Positions 18,401 to 26,409 of a stretch of DNA of 64,000 nucleotides are shown here, piece by piece. The stretch spans positions 5,852,001 to 5,916,000 of the forward strand of contig NZ_LR813084.1 in NCBI RefSeq assembly GCF_903815225.1, in the 5' to 3' direction. The DNA comes from Delftia tsuruhatensis (lineage in GTDB: Bacteria > Pseudomonadota > Gammaproteobacteria > Burkholderiales > Burkholderiaceae_C). The notes under the pieces are model-generated. The model worked only from the letters and a program-made list of their open reading frames with translations, did no database searches and was not told the DNA's origin. The translations under genes were made by a program, and so were the position numbers. Numbering within the stretch: position 1 is the stretch's first letter; the number at the start of each line of letters is the position of its first letter.

Positions 18401-19084
18401 CCCTCGCTGACCGAGATGCTCGCCAAGCGCGTGGACTTCCTCACGGGCTACCAGAACACCGCCTACGCAGCCGAGTACCAGGCCTTCGTGGACAAGGTCC
18501 ATGCGGCCGAGCGCGGACTGGGTGGCCAGGGCACGCGCCTGTCCGAGGCCGTGGCACGCTACCTGTTCAAGCTCATGGCCTACAAGGATGAGTACGAGGT
18601 CGCGCGCCTGCACACCGACGCGGCCTTCAGCGAGCGCATCAGCAGCATGTTCGAGGGCGACTACCGCGTGGTCCACCATCTGGCGCCACCCTCCTCGGCC
18701 GCCAAGGACGAGCACGGCCACCTGGTCAAGAAGGCCTACGGCCCCTGGATGCGCAAGGCCATGCAGGTGCTGGCGAAGATGAAGGGCCTGCGCGGCACGG
18801 CACTGGACCCCTTCGGTCGCACCGAGGAGCGTCGCACCGAACGTGCCCTGATCCAGGAATACCGCCAGTGCATCGAAGGCCTGCTGGCAGGACTCACGCC
18901 CGAGCGCCTGGCGCTGGCCGTGGAAATCGCCAGCATTCCCGAGGACATCCGCGGCTACGGCCATGTCAAGGAACGCAACCTGGCAGCGGCCCGCACCAAG
19001 TGGAAGGCGCTGATGGCACGCTGGAACGCTCCGGCGCGCGGCACGGCCGGCGGCGCCGGCCAGCCGGCCGTCGGCATCGCCTGA
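15500..19084 (+). CDS. Indolepyruvate ferredoxin oxidoreductase (fused alpha and beta subunits)
   Basis: This 1194-residue enzyme is expected to oxidatively decarboxylate aryl pyruvates (from aromatic amino acids) to aryl-acetyl-CoA with ferredoxin as acceptor. The N-terminal part is the pyrimidine-binding thiamine-diphosphate region, followed by the TPP-binding region (GIGCHYMTVWMDRST, ANLGDGTYFHSG). A cysteine-rich ferredoxin-like segment lies near residues 660-710 (CEGCGDC, CNKDYSCVKGFC). The gamma-type domain begins at VVAGVGGTGVITIGSLLG, as in IorB. The single-chain layout and length match the large fused enzymes of betaproteobacteria. Phenylacetyl-CoA made this way could feed the paa pathway encoded about 30 kb away; that link is inference. 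Confidence 0.9.
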   Translation: MNAPLPEDVRRALETVTLDDKYALQHGRAFMSGVQALVRLPMLQRQRDAAAGLNTAGFISGYRGSPLGGYDQALWAAKKHLEANNIVFQPGVNEELGATAVWGTQQLDLYPEARKFDGVFGLWYGKGPGVDRCSDVFKHANMAGTARHGGVIALAGDDHISKSSTAAHQSDHIFKACGTPVFFPSNVQDILDMGLHAFAMSRFSGLWSGMKTIQEVVESSASVSVEPDRVNIILPEDFQMPPGGLHIRWPDAPLEQEQRLMNYKWYAALAYVRANRLNHNVIDGPNDRFGLIASGKAYNDMRQALADLGLDDDTCRQLGIRVHKVNVVWPLEATITRDFARGLQEILVVEEKRQVIEYQIKEELYNWRSDVRPNVVGKFSDEHGGEWSVPNPSTDWLLRPNADLTPAIIARAIAQRLTKIGVPEHIARRMHERIAVLDAREAALKAAQSQPTGDRVPWFCSGCPHNTSTRVPEGSRAVAGIGCHYMTVWMDRSTSTFTQMGGEGVTWVGQAPFTKDAHVFANLGDGTYFHSGLLAIRQSIAAGVNITYKLLYNDAVAMTGGQRVGERPEGHSVLQIMNSLQSEGVAKLVIVTDEPSKYDGVPLAEGVTVHHRDELDRIQREFRELKGCTAIIYDQTCATEKRRRRKRGTLATPDKTVVINELVCEGCGDCSVQSNCLSVEPVETEFGRKRRINQNTCNKDYSCVKGFCPSFVTVEGGKLKKPMKEKKGDLSVLPGIPEPVLPVAEQAWGIVVAGVGGTGVITIGSLLGMAAHLEGKGVITQDAAGLAQKGGSTWSHIQIANRPEAIYTTKVDMAKADLVIGCDPIVTATPTTMAVMQPGRTFVALNSHGSPTAAFVTNPDWQAPDDRCASALAQAVGPELLGSFDAEQVAVQLLGDSIYTNPLILGYAWQKGRVPLSHAALMRAIELNGVQADNNKAAFEWGRRCAHDLAAVRALFQTAQVIQFVRKPSLTEMLAKRVDFLTGYQNTAYAAEYQAFVDKVHAAERGLGGQGTRLSEAVARYLFKLMAYKDEYEVARLHTDAAFSERISSMFEGDYRVVHHLAPPSSAAKDEHGHLVKKAYGPWMRKAMQVLAKMKGLRGTALDPFGRTEERRTERALIQEYRQCIEGLLAGLTPERLALAVEIASIPEDIRGYGHVKERNLAAARTKWKALMARWNAPARGTAGGAGQPAVGIA

Positions 19085-19125
19085 GCCCCCACGGCCCGGG
19101 CAGCGCCCGGGCCTCCTGTAAGATC

Positions 19126-19170
19126 GCCGCGCCGCCCGCACCGCAAGGTGCCGGGTGGCGCGGCTTGTTT
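19126..19170 (+). terminator. Rho-independent terminator after the oxidoreductase gene
   Basis: An interrupted inverted repeat starts with GCCGCGCC and ends with GGCGCGGC at 19157-19164, with further pairing CCCG-ACC/GGT-CCGGG around a GCAA loop. It is followed by TTGTTT. A smaller perfect hairpin, GCCCGGGC-AGC-GCCCGGGC at 19094-19112, lies just upstream. Both sit in the 331-base gap before yajC. Confidence 0.65.
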
Positions 19171-19248
19171 GCTCAACCGCTTCTTTTCCGTCAGGCCGGG
19201 CGCAAAAATCACGAAAAACCGCGCTCCACCCCTTTAAAAACGGCAGAT

Positions 19249-19334
19249 GGCAGCCAGTTGCAGCCATCGTCGCCGAAAAACCCGTGGCAGCCAGGTCCTG
19301 GCAGCCAACGCGGGTCGGGGCTGACGCATACAAT
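19249..19334 (+). promoter_or_regulatory. Candidate yajC-secDF promoter with GGCAGCCA repeats
   Basis: The gap 19085-19415 has no gene. Its second half contains a TACAAT -10-like hexamer at 19329-19334, about 80 bases before the yajC start. Three direct copies of GGCAGCCA lie upstream at 19249, 19286 and 19300. No good -35 hexamer is visible, so the promoter call rests on the -10 and its position; the repeats could be an activator site or chance. Confidence 0.35.
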
Positions 19335-19415
19335 GTTCCGTTCTCCTGCGCGGGCCCGTCCTTGTCGGTGCGCGCAGCGACCATTTTTCGACCTTCCGAT
19401 CCTGGAGTCCTGCCC

Positions 19416-19751
19416 GTGTTTATTTCTTCCGCCTTTGCCCAGACCGCACCTGCAGCCGCCGCCTCTGGCGGTGACTTCATGTCCCAGCTGATGGGCATGG
19501 CCCCGCTGGCGCTGATGTTCGTGGTGCTGTACTTCGTGATGATCCGTCCGCAGATGAAGCGCCAGAAGGAACACCGCGCCATGGTCGAGGCGCTGGCCAA
19601 GGGCGACGAAGTGGCCACGGCCGGCGGCATCATCGGCCGCGTGACGCGCATGTCCGAGCAGTTCCTGCACATCGAGATCGCCTCGGGCGTCGAGATCCAG
19701 ATCCAGCGCAGCGCCGTCGTGCAGGTGCTGCCCAAGGACACGCTGAAGTAA
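19416..19751 (+). CDS. yajC: Sec translocon accessory protein YajC
   Basis: YajC is a small inner-membrane protein that associates with the SecDF complex. The 111-residue product has an N-terminal hydrophobic segment, then the main membrane helix PLALMFVVLYFVMIRPQMKR at about residues 27-46. A soluble domain with EALAKGDEVATAGGIIGRV follows. The length agrees with the E. coli protein. Translation most likely begins at a GTG (19416) after CTGGAGTCC; a longer frame upstream would add a non-conserved leader overlapping the promoter region. It heads the yajC-secD-secF cluster, the usual order. Confidence 0.93.
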   Translation: MFISSAFAQTAPAAAASGGDFMSQLMGMAPLALMFVVLYFVMIRPQMKRQKEHRAMVEALAKGDEVATAGGIIGRVTRMSEQFLHIEIASGVEIQIQRSAVVQVLPKDTLK

Positions 19752-19842
19752 GCGCCGTCCCTGTCTTGCGGGTGTGCGGACCGCGCAGGCGGCGGCACAC
19801 CCTTTTGTGCGTTGCTGTCTACAAAGAGCGAAGAGCGCGATC

Positions 19843-21765
19843 ATGAACCGATATCCGGTCTGGAAGTACGCGATCATCGTGATCGCGCTGCTGGTGGGGG
19901 TGCTCTACACCCTGCCCAATTTTTTCGGTGAGGCGCCTGCGGTGCAGGTCTCCTCGGCCAAGGCCACCGTGAAGGTGGACACCGCGGTGCTGCACAAGGT
20001 CGAGGAGGCCCTGAAGGCCGCCGACGTCAGGCCTGACGTGCTGTCCATCGAAGGCACCTCGGTGCGGGCGCGCTTCAACACGCCCGACGAGCAGCTCAAG
20101 GCCAAGGACGTGATCCAGAAGGCCCTGATCCCCGATGCCGGCGACCCTGCCTACATCGTCGCGCTGAACCTGGTCTCGCGCTCGCCGCAGTGGCTGACGG
20201 CCATCGGCGCCAAGCCCATGTACCTGGGCCTGGACCTGCGCGGCGGCGTGCACTTCATGCTGCAGGTGGACATGGCCGCGGCCCTGACCAAGAAGGCCGA
20301 CTCCTTCGCCGGCGACCTGCGCACCTCGCTGCGCGACAAGAACATCCGCCACGGCGGTGTCTCGCGCGACGGCAACAACGTCGAGATCCGTGTGCGCGAC
20401 GAGGCCATGCTGACGGCCGCGCGCAACCTGATCTCCGACCAGTTTCCCGACCTGGCCGCCACTTCCGAGCCCGATGGAGCGGGCTTCAAGCTGCGCGCCA
20501 CGATCAAGCCCGAGGCCCTGCGCAAGGTGCAGGAGCAGGCGCTCAAGCAGAACATCGTCACCCTGCACAACCGGATCAACGAACTGGGCGTTGCCGAGCC
20601 CGTGATCCAGCAGCAGGGCCTGGACCGCATCATCGTGCAACTGCCCGGTGTGCAGGACACGGCCAAGGCCAAGGACATCCTGGGCCGCACGGCCACGCTG
20701 GAGGTGCGCCTGGTCGATGAATCCTCCGAGGCGCGTGGCGCCGAGCTGGGCTCGGGCCCCGTGCCCTTCGGCTCCGAACGCTACCTGGACCGCAACAGCC
20801 AGGCCGTGATCGTGCAAAAGCAGGTCGTGCTCACCGGCGAAAACCTGACCGACGCCCAGCCCGGCTTCGACAGCCAGACCCAGGAGCCCACGGTCAACCT
20901 GGTGCTGGATGCCAAGGGCGCACGCATCTTCAAGGACATCACGCGCGAGAACGTGGGCAAGCGCATGGCCATCATCCTGTTCGAGAAGGGCAAGGGCGAG
21001 GTCGTGACGGCGCCCGTGATCCGCACCGAGATCGGCGGCGGACGCGTGCAGATCTCGGGCCGCATGACCACGGCCGAAGCCAACGACACGGCCCTGCTGC
21101 TGCGCGCCGGCTCCCTGGCCGCGCCCATGGAGATCATCGAGGAATACACCATCGGCCCCAGCCTGGGCGCCGACAACATCAACCGCGGCATCCACTCCGT
21201 GGTCTGGGGCCTGGTGGCCATCGCGGCCTTCATGTGCGTGTACTACATGCTGTTCGGCGTGATCTCCACGGTGGCCCTGTCGGTCAACGTGCTGCTGCTG
21301 CTGGCCATCCTGTCCATGCTGCAGGCCACGCTGACCCTGCCCGGCATCGCCGCCATGGCGCTGGCGCTGGGCGTGGCCATCGACTCCAACGTGCTGATCA
21401 ACGAGCGCATCCGCGAGGAGCTGCGTGGCGGCGCCTCGCCGCAGGCCGCCATCCACGCGGGCTACGAGAACGCCTGGCACACCATCCTGGACTCGAACGT
21501 GACCACGCTGATCGCAGGCCTGGCGCTGCTGGCCTTCGGCTCCGGCCCGGTGCGCGGCTTCGCCGTCGTGCACTGCATCGGCATCCTGACCAGCATGTTC
21601 TCGGCCGTGTTCTTCTCGCGCGGCCTGGTCAACCTCTGGTACGGCCGACGCAAGAAGCTCAAGAGCGTCTCCATCGGCCAGGTCTGGAAGCCCGAGGACA
21701 CGAGCGAACTGCGCTCGGTGGCCGCCAAGGGTACAAGCGCCGCCGATTCCGGCGCCAACAACTGA
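19843..21765 (+). CDS. secD: Protein translocase subunit SecD
   Basis: SecD works with SecF to pull preproteins across the inner membrane using the proton-motive force. The 640-residue product has one N-terminal helix (about residues 7-25), a large periplasmic P1 domain containing YLGLDLRGGVHFMLQVD, and five further membrane helices at the C-terminus. The conserved helix-4 region LALGVAIDSNVLINERIREE contains the membrane aspartate used in proton coupling. The ATG at 19843 gives the expected MNRYPVWKY start. It is 91 bases after yajC and 13 bases before secF. Confidence 0.97.
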   Translation: MNRYPVWKYAIIVIALLVGVLYTLPNFFGEAPAVQVSSAKATVKVDTAVLHKVEEALKAADVRPDVLSIEGTSVRARFNTPDEQLKAKDVIQKALIPDAGDPAYIVALNLVSRSPQWLTAIGAKPMYLGLDLRGGVHFMLQVDMAAALTKKADSFAGDLRTSLRDKNIRHGGVSRDGNNVEIRVRDEAMLTAARNLISDQFPDLAATSEPDGAGFKLRATIKPEALRKVQEQALKQNIVTLHNRINELGVAEPVIQQQGLDRIIVQLPGVQDTAKAKDILGRTATLEVRLVDESSEARGAELGSGPVPFGSERYLDRNSQAVIVQKQVVLTGENLTDAQPGFDSQTQEPTVNLVLDAKGARIFKDITRENVGKRMAIILFEKGKGEVVTAPVIRTEIGGGRVQISGRMTTAEANDTALLLRAGSLAAPMEIIEEYTIGPSLGADNINRGIHSVVWGLVAIAAFMCVYYMLFGVISTVALSVNVLLLLAILSMLQATLTLPGIAAMALALGVAIDSNVLINERIREELRGGASPQAAIHAGYENAWHTILDSNVTTLIAGLALLAFGSGPVRGFAVVHCIGILTSMFSAVFFSRGLVNLWYGRRKKLKSVSIGQVWKPEDTSELRSVAAKGTSAADSGANN

Positions 21766-21778
21766 AAGGGGGAAGACC

Positions 21779-22729
21779 ATGGAGTTCTTCCGCATCCGCA
21801 AAGACATCCCCTTCATGAAGTACGCGTTGATTCTCAACGCGATCTCCTTCATCACCTTCGCGCTGGCCGTGTTCTTCCTGGTCACGCGCGGCCTGCACCT
21901 GTCCGTGGAGTTCACGGGCGGCACCGTGATGGAAGTGGCCTACACCCAGCCTGCCAACATCGCCAAGGTGCGCGACACGGTCTCCGGCCTGGGCTATGCC
22001 GACGTCACGGTGCAGAACTTCGGCACCTCGCGCGACGTGATGATCCGCCTGCCCGTGCAAAAGGACGTGACGTCTGCCCAGCAAAGCGAGCAGGTGCTTG
22101 CCGCACTCAAGAAGGAAGACGCCGAGGTCACGCTGCGACGCACCGAGTTCGTGGGACCGCAGGTCGGCGACGAGCTGATGCACAACGGCCTGATGGCCCT
22201 GGGCTTCGTGGTGCTGGGCATCGTGATCTACCTGGCCATGCGTTTCGAATGGAAGTTCGGCGTGGCCGCGGTGATCGCCAACCTGCACGACGTGGTCATC
22301 ATCCTGGGCTTCTTCGCGTTCTTCCAGTGGGAGTTCTCGCTGTCGGTGCTGGCCGGCGTTCTGGCCGTGCTCGGCTACTCGGTCAACGAGTCGGTCGTGA
22401 TCTTCGACCGTATCCGCGAAGCCTTCCGCAAGTTCCGCAAGCTCAGCACCACCGAGGTGATCGACCACGCCATCACCAGCACCATGAGCCGCACCATCAT
22501 CACCCACGCCTCCACCGAGGCCATGGTGCTGTCCATGTTCTTCTTCGGCGGCCCCAGCCTGCATTACTTCGCACTGGCGCTGACCATCGGCATCCTGTTC
22601 GGCATCTACTCCTCGGTCTTCGTGGCCGCCGCCATCGCCATGTGGCTGGGCGTCAAGCGCGAGGACCTGATCAAGGCCCCCAAGGCGGCCAACGATCCCA
22701 ATGATCCGAACGCCGGCGCCACCGTGTAA
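21779..22729 (+). CDS. secF: Protein translocase subunit SecF
   Basis: This is the 316-residue partner of SecD. It has an N-terminal helix, a periplasmic domain starting with VEFTGGTVMEV, and five C-terminal helices. The RND-type motif LGYSVNESVVIFDRIRE and the conserved FFGGPSLHYFALAL are present. A purine-rich ribosome-binding site (AAGGGGGAAG) precedes the ATG, 13 bases after the secD stop, so both are surely cotranscribed with yajC. Confidence 0.97.
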   Translation: MEFFRIRKDIPFMKYALILNAISFITFALAVFFLVTRGLHLSVEFTGGTVMEVAYTQPANIAKVRDTVSGLGYADVTVQNFGTSRDVMIRLPVQKDVTSAQQSEQVLAALKKEDAEVTLRRTEFVGPQVGDELMHNGLMALGFVVLGIVIYLAMRFEWKFGVAAVIANLHDVVIILGFFAFFQWEFSLSVLAGVLAVLGYSVNESVVIFDRIREAFRKFRKLSTTEVIDHAITSTMSRTIITHASTEAMVLSMFFFGGPSLHYFALALTIGILFGIYSSVFVAAAIAMWLGVKREDLIKAPKAANDPNDPNAGATV

Positions 22730-22768
22730 GCGGATGTTTTTGACCTAGACCGGCTTACACTCGCGGGC

Positions 22769-25141
22769 ATGTCTTCCCTGCCCACATCCTCCAACGCGCC
22801 TGCCGGCCCCCAGTCCGCACTGGGCCAGCAGGCGCGTTTGCATTGGATCCGCGGGCTGTGCAAGGGACTGCCCTCCGTCGCAGCACAACTCCAGGCGCAG
22901 ATGGAGCAGCAGGCGCAGGCCGTGGGCACGCAACGGGAAATGCAGGAGCGGCGCGAGGCATGGGCCAACTACTGCCAGCGCCAGGCCGCCTGGCTGAGCG
23001 GCGGCACGCAGGCACTGCAAGGCGCACTGCTGCCTGGCAAGGCCGCACCAGCGCCCGCGCCGCAGCGCGGGGCACTGCAGTTCGAGCTGCTCAGCGACGA
23101 CGTGGTGGAGAACAAGATACTGGCCTCCCGCATGGCGCTGGCCATGGGCGAGACCACGGCCCCTGCCTTCGATACGCTGCGCCTGCGCATGCAGCTCCTG
23201 GAAGACCGGGAGCTGCCCTCCGATGACATCCTGCGCAGCGAATCCGTGTGTCGGCACCTGGTCGAGCAATGGTTGCAGGCCGGCCTGCAACGCGGCGACC
23301 TGCAGCGCGTGCTGGACCTGTTGCAGGCGGCCCTGGCGCCCCTGCTTGCCGCCGGGTACCAGGCAGCCCATGTGCTGCTCGATGGCCAGGGCGTCACGCG
23401 CTCGCAGGACGTGGCCATGCGGGTACGGCGCACCGAGGCGGGCCACTCCACTCGCGCCATGGGCCTGGGATCGCCGACGGCCCCTGGCCCGTCGGCAACG
23501 CCGTCCTCCGGCCATGTGCCCGTACAGATGGGCAGCGGGCCGGCCCCATCCTCCTTTGCCACGCCTCCCCTCGGGCAGATGCCCGTGGGCCTGACCACGC
23601 TCGCGCGCGCGCGCCACCGCGCCCATGAGGTGGTCGGCCAGTTGCGCAGGCTGCTCATGCAGCCCGGCGTCGGCATGGCGGGCCTGGTGCCCGGCGTGGG
23701 TGGCACGGCTCCCCAGGCCCCGGCGTCGGCGGCCCTGGCACAGGCCCTGCTGGAGCAGCGTGTCGTGGCGCAGACCCAGTACCAGCAGATGCTGGCCCAG
23801 GGGCTGACCACGCTGCACATCGATGCCAGTCCGGCCGCCATCGGCCACCTGGTGGGCCAGGTGCGCGAGCGTTCGGCCGACCTCAAGCGCAAGGCGGCCA
23901 CCCCGGGCGAGAAGGCCACTATCGAGATCGTGGCCCTGATGTTCCAGGCCATCCTGACCGAAGACCGGATCCCGCCTTCGGTGCGGGTCTGGTTCGCCCG
24001 CCTGCAGGTGCCCGTGCTGCGCGTCGCGCTGGCCGAGCCGGACTTCTTCAGCAACCTGCGCCATCCGGCCCGGCTGCTGATCGACCGCCTGGGCTCCTGC
24101 GTGATGGGCTTCGATGCCTCCAGCATCGGCGGCAGCGCGCTGGAATCCGAGATCCGGCGCATCGTCCAGGTCATCGAGCAGTACCCGGAGACCGGCCAGA
24201 AGGTGTTCGTGCTGGTGCTGCGCGAGTTCGAGGACTTCCTGGCGCGCTACCTGACCCAGTCACAGGACAAGGCCAAGATCGTCAGCGTGGCCCAGCAGGT
24301 CGAGCAAAAGGAAACCCTGGCCATCCAGTACACCATCGAGCTGCGCCACCTGCTCACCGACATGCCGGTGCGCGAGGAGATCCGGGAATTCCTGTTCAAG
24401 ACCTGGACCGAGGTGCTGGCCCTGGCCGCCGTGCGCCATGGCGCCAAGGACGCCCGCACCATGCGCTTCAAGCAGGCGGCCAGCGAACTGGTCTGGGCCG
24501 CCAGCGCCAAGCCCACGCGCCAGGAGCGCTCCCGCGTCATCCAGACGCTACCGACGCTGCTGCAGACCCTGCGCGAAGGTCTTGCCCTGATCGGCACCAC
24601 GGGCGATGCGCAGTCCGCGCGCATCAAGCAGGTCACCGACACGCTGGCCGAGGCCTTCGTCTCCAAGACCGCCACCATCGCCCCTGCGCGCATCGAGGCC
24701 ATGGCCCAGCGGCTGGCCCATCTGGAACAATACATCAGCGAAGACGGCAGCCTCGACGAGGACATGCCGCTGTCGCCCGAGAACATCGAAATGATCCTGG
24801 GCGTGGACACGGCCGGCCTCAACGTCATCCCGAGCACCAACACGCCCGTGGAGCCGGTGATGCTGGAATGGGCCACCTCGCTGGAGCCGGGCCGCTGGTT
24901 CACGCTGGACCACAACGGCGCGCGCATCCAGGTGCAGTACGCCTGGCGCAGCCGCCGCAAGCAGCTGCACCTGTTCGCCGCGCTCGACGGCACCTGCCAT
25001 CTGCTGCAGCTGCGGCGCATGGCCTCCTACCTGCAATCGGGCCTGCTGTCGGTGCACGACGAGGAGGCACTGACCGTGCGCGCCACGCGCGATGCGCTGC
25101 AAAAGATCCAGGCCAATCCCGAAAGGCTGAGCGCCCCCTGA
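22769..25141 (+). CDS. DUF1631 family protein
   Basis: This 790-residue cytoplasmic protein belongs to the DUF1631 family, whose members are sometimes wrongly named as thymidine phosphorylases. No catalytic motif is apparent. The N-terminal half is glutamine rich and contains a low-complexity Pro/Gly/Ser linker near residues 225-265. The conserved part (about residues 340-660) includes VALMFQAILTEDRIPPSVRVWFARLQVPVLRVAL-like helices and a C-terminal PilZ-like or beta-rich segment around EWATSLEPGRWFTLDHNGAR. A role in c-di-GMP-related regulation has been suggested for relatives but is not shown by this sequence. A TACACT box seven bases upstream of the ATG would give a nearly leaderless message. 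Confidence 0.75.
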   Translation: MSSLPTSSNAPAGPQSALGQQARLHWIRGLCKGLPSVAAQLQAQMEQQAQAVGTQREMQERREAWANYCQRQAAWLSGGTQALQGALLPGKAAPAPAPQRGALQFELLSDDVVENKILASRMALAMGETTAPAFDTLRLRMQLLEDRELPSDDILRSESVCRHLVEQWLQAGLQRGDLQRVLDLLQAALAPLLAAGYQAAHVLLDGQGVTRSQDVAMRVRRTEAGHSTRAMGLGSPTAPGPSATPSSGHVPVQMGSGPAPSSFATPPLGQMPVGLTTLARARHRAHEVVGQLRRLLMQPGVGMAGLVPGVGGTAPQAPASAALAQALLEQRVVAQTQYQQMLAQGLTTLHIDASPAAIGHLVGQVRERSADLKRKAATPGEKATIEIVALMFQAILTEDRIPPSVRVWFARLQVPVLRVALAEPDFFSNLRHPARLLIDRLGSCVMGFDASSIGGSALESEIRRIVQVIEQYPETGQKVFVLVLREFEDFLARYLTQSQDKAKIVSVAQQVEQKETLAIQYTIELRHLLTDMPVREEIREFLFKTWTEVLALAAVRHGAKDARTMRFKQAASELVWAASAKPTRQERSRVIQTLPTLLQTLREGLALIGTTGDAQSARIKQVTDTLAEAFVSKTATIAPARIEAMAQRLAHLEQYISEDGSLDEDMPLSPENIEMILGVDTAGLNVIPSTNTPVEPVMLEWATSLEPGRWFTLDHNGARIQVQYAWRSRRKQLHLFAALDGTCHLLQLRRMASYLQSGLLSVHDEEALTVRATRDALQKIQANPERLSAP

Positions 25142-25186
25142 GGCGGCGCCCGCCCTCCGTGCCGTCTCGCGCGCGAGGGCGCCGCC
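25142..25186. terminator. Terminator hairpin between DUF1631 gene and dprA
   Basis: An inverted repeat GGCGGCGCC / GGCGCCGCC (25142-25150 and 25178-25186) fills the 46-base gap between the convergent stops of the DUF1631 gene and dprA. It lacks a T tract, so termination strength is uncertain. Confidence 0.5.
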
Positions 25187-25187
25187 G

Positions 25188-26384
25188 TCAGGCCAGGGAC
25201 AGGCGCTGGTAGAGGCCGCCGGGCAGGCGTTCGATGCGGCCCTCGAGTTCCAGCTCCAGCAGGCGGGCCTGCTGGACGGCCGCGTCCATGCCGGTGCGGT
25301 CCATGAGCGCATCGAGCGACAGCGGATCGTGGGACAGCGCGCGCAGGGTGGGATCCCTGTCCTCTTCGGGCGCTGGTGCGGCCGCCGATGGTGATGGCAT
25401 GGCGGGCAGTCGCGTCGCCATGCCCTGCAGTTCATCGAGCACATCCTGGGCCGTCTCCACCAGCTTGGCCCCCTGGCGCAGCAATGCATGGCAGCCGCGC
25501 GACTGCGGCGCGTGGATGGAGCCCGGGATGGCGAACACCTCGCGGCCCTGCTCCGAAGCCAGGCGGGCCGTGATCAAAGAGCCCGACTGCAAGGCAGCCT
25601 CCACCACCAGCGTGCCCTGGGACAGCCCTGCGATGATGCGATTGCGCTGGGGGAAATTCGTGGCCATGGGTCCCGTTCCCAGGGGGTATTCGCTGACGAT
25701 CAGTCCCTGGCAGGCCACCTCGCGCGCCAAAGCCGTGTGGCTGCGTGGATAGACCTGGTCCAGGCCCGTTCCCACGACGGCAATGGTGCGTGGCATGTTC
25801 TCCAGACCCATGCCCGGCACCGCCCGCAGCGCGCCTTCGTGGGCCGCGCCATCCACGCCCTGCGCCAGGCCCGAGACGATGCACAGGCCCGCCTCGGCCA
25901 AGGCCTGGGCCATGGCACGCGCATTGCTCGCCCCCTGCGCGGTCGGGCTGCGGCTGCCAACCATGGCCAGGGACTGCGGATACGGAAACCAGGGGCCCGC
26001 ACCCACCATGCACTGCACGCTGCCCTGCACATGGAGCAGCAGCGGAGGATCCTCGGTCTGCAGCAGCGCCTGCGGGTAACGGGGATGGCCCAGCGGGACG
26101 ACCGCGTGCAGTTGTCCGTCCACGGCCTCGTCCAGCCATTGCCCGGTGGCGGACAGCACCGGTTCGAGACGCGGCGGCATGGCACCCAGAGCATGGGCCT
26201 GGGCCTCCGTCACCAGGCGCTGCCAGCGCGAGGGCGGACCGCCCCAGATGTCCAGCACACCGTCGCAGGCCGCCAGCAGGCGGCGGGCCGTGGCCCGGCC
26301 TACCCCGGGCGTCAGCAGCAGCCGCAGCCAGGCGCGCAACTCCTCGGGAGCCATCCGGTCAATGGGCTGGAGCACGGCCGCCAT
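25188..26384 (-). CDS. dprA: DNA-processing protein DprA
   Basis: DprA protects incoming single-stranded DNA and loads RecA during natural transformation. The 398-residue product has an N-terminal helix-hairpin-helix/SAM-like region (LLTPGVGRATARRLLAAC). The central Rossmann-like fold has the family motifs MVGSRSPTAQG, IVSGLAQGVDGAAHEGAL and NFPQRNRIIAGLSQGTLVVEA. A C-terminal winged-helix segment (PLSLDALMDRTGMDAAVQQARLLELE) is present. It follows the LysM gene after 25 bases in the same direction, a common pairing in betaproteobacteria. Confidence 0.95.
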   Translation of the reverse strand: MAAVLQPIDRMAPEELRAWLRLLLTPGVGRATARRLLAACDGVLDIWGGPPSRWQRLVTEAQAHALGAMPPRLEPVLSATGQWLDEAVDGQLHAVVPLGHPRYPQALLQTEDPPLLLHVQGSVQCMVGAGPWFPYPQSLAMVGSRSPTAQGASNARAMAQALAEAGLCIVSGLAQGVDGAAHEGALRAVPGMGLENMPRTIAVVGTGLDQVYPRSHTALAREVACQGLIVSEYPLGTGPMATNFPQRNRIIAGLSQGTLVVEAALQSGSLITARLASEQGREVFAIPGSIHAPQSRGCHALLRQGAKLVETAQDVLDELQGMATRLPAMPSPSAAAPAPEEDRDPTLRALSHDPLSLDALMDRTGMDAAVQQARLLELELEGRIERLPGGLYQRLSLA

Positions 26385-26409
26385 GGCACTGCCGACGTGC
26401 CGCCTTGGC

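Noticed and set aside
15719..19798. 1359-codon open frame on the minus strand
   Set aside because: It is antisense to the indolepyruvate oxidoreductase and yajC, which carry clear motifs; no family resemblance is seen in this frame.
25134..25186. CCCCCTGAGGCG at the end of the DUF1631 gene, resembling the start of the inverted-repeat element
   Set aside because: The match covers only 12 bases and the following sequence diverges, so it is not counted as a second copy.
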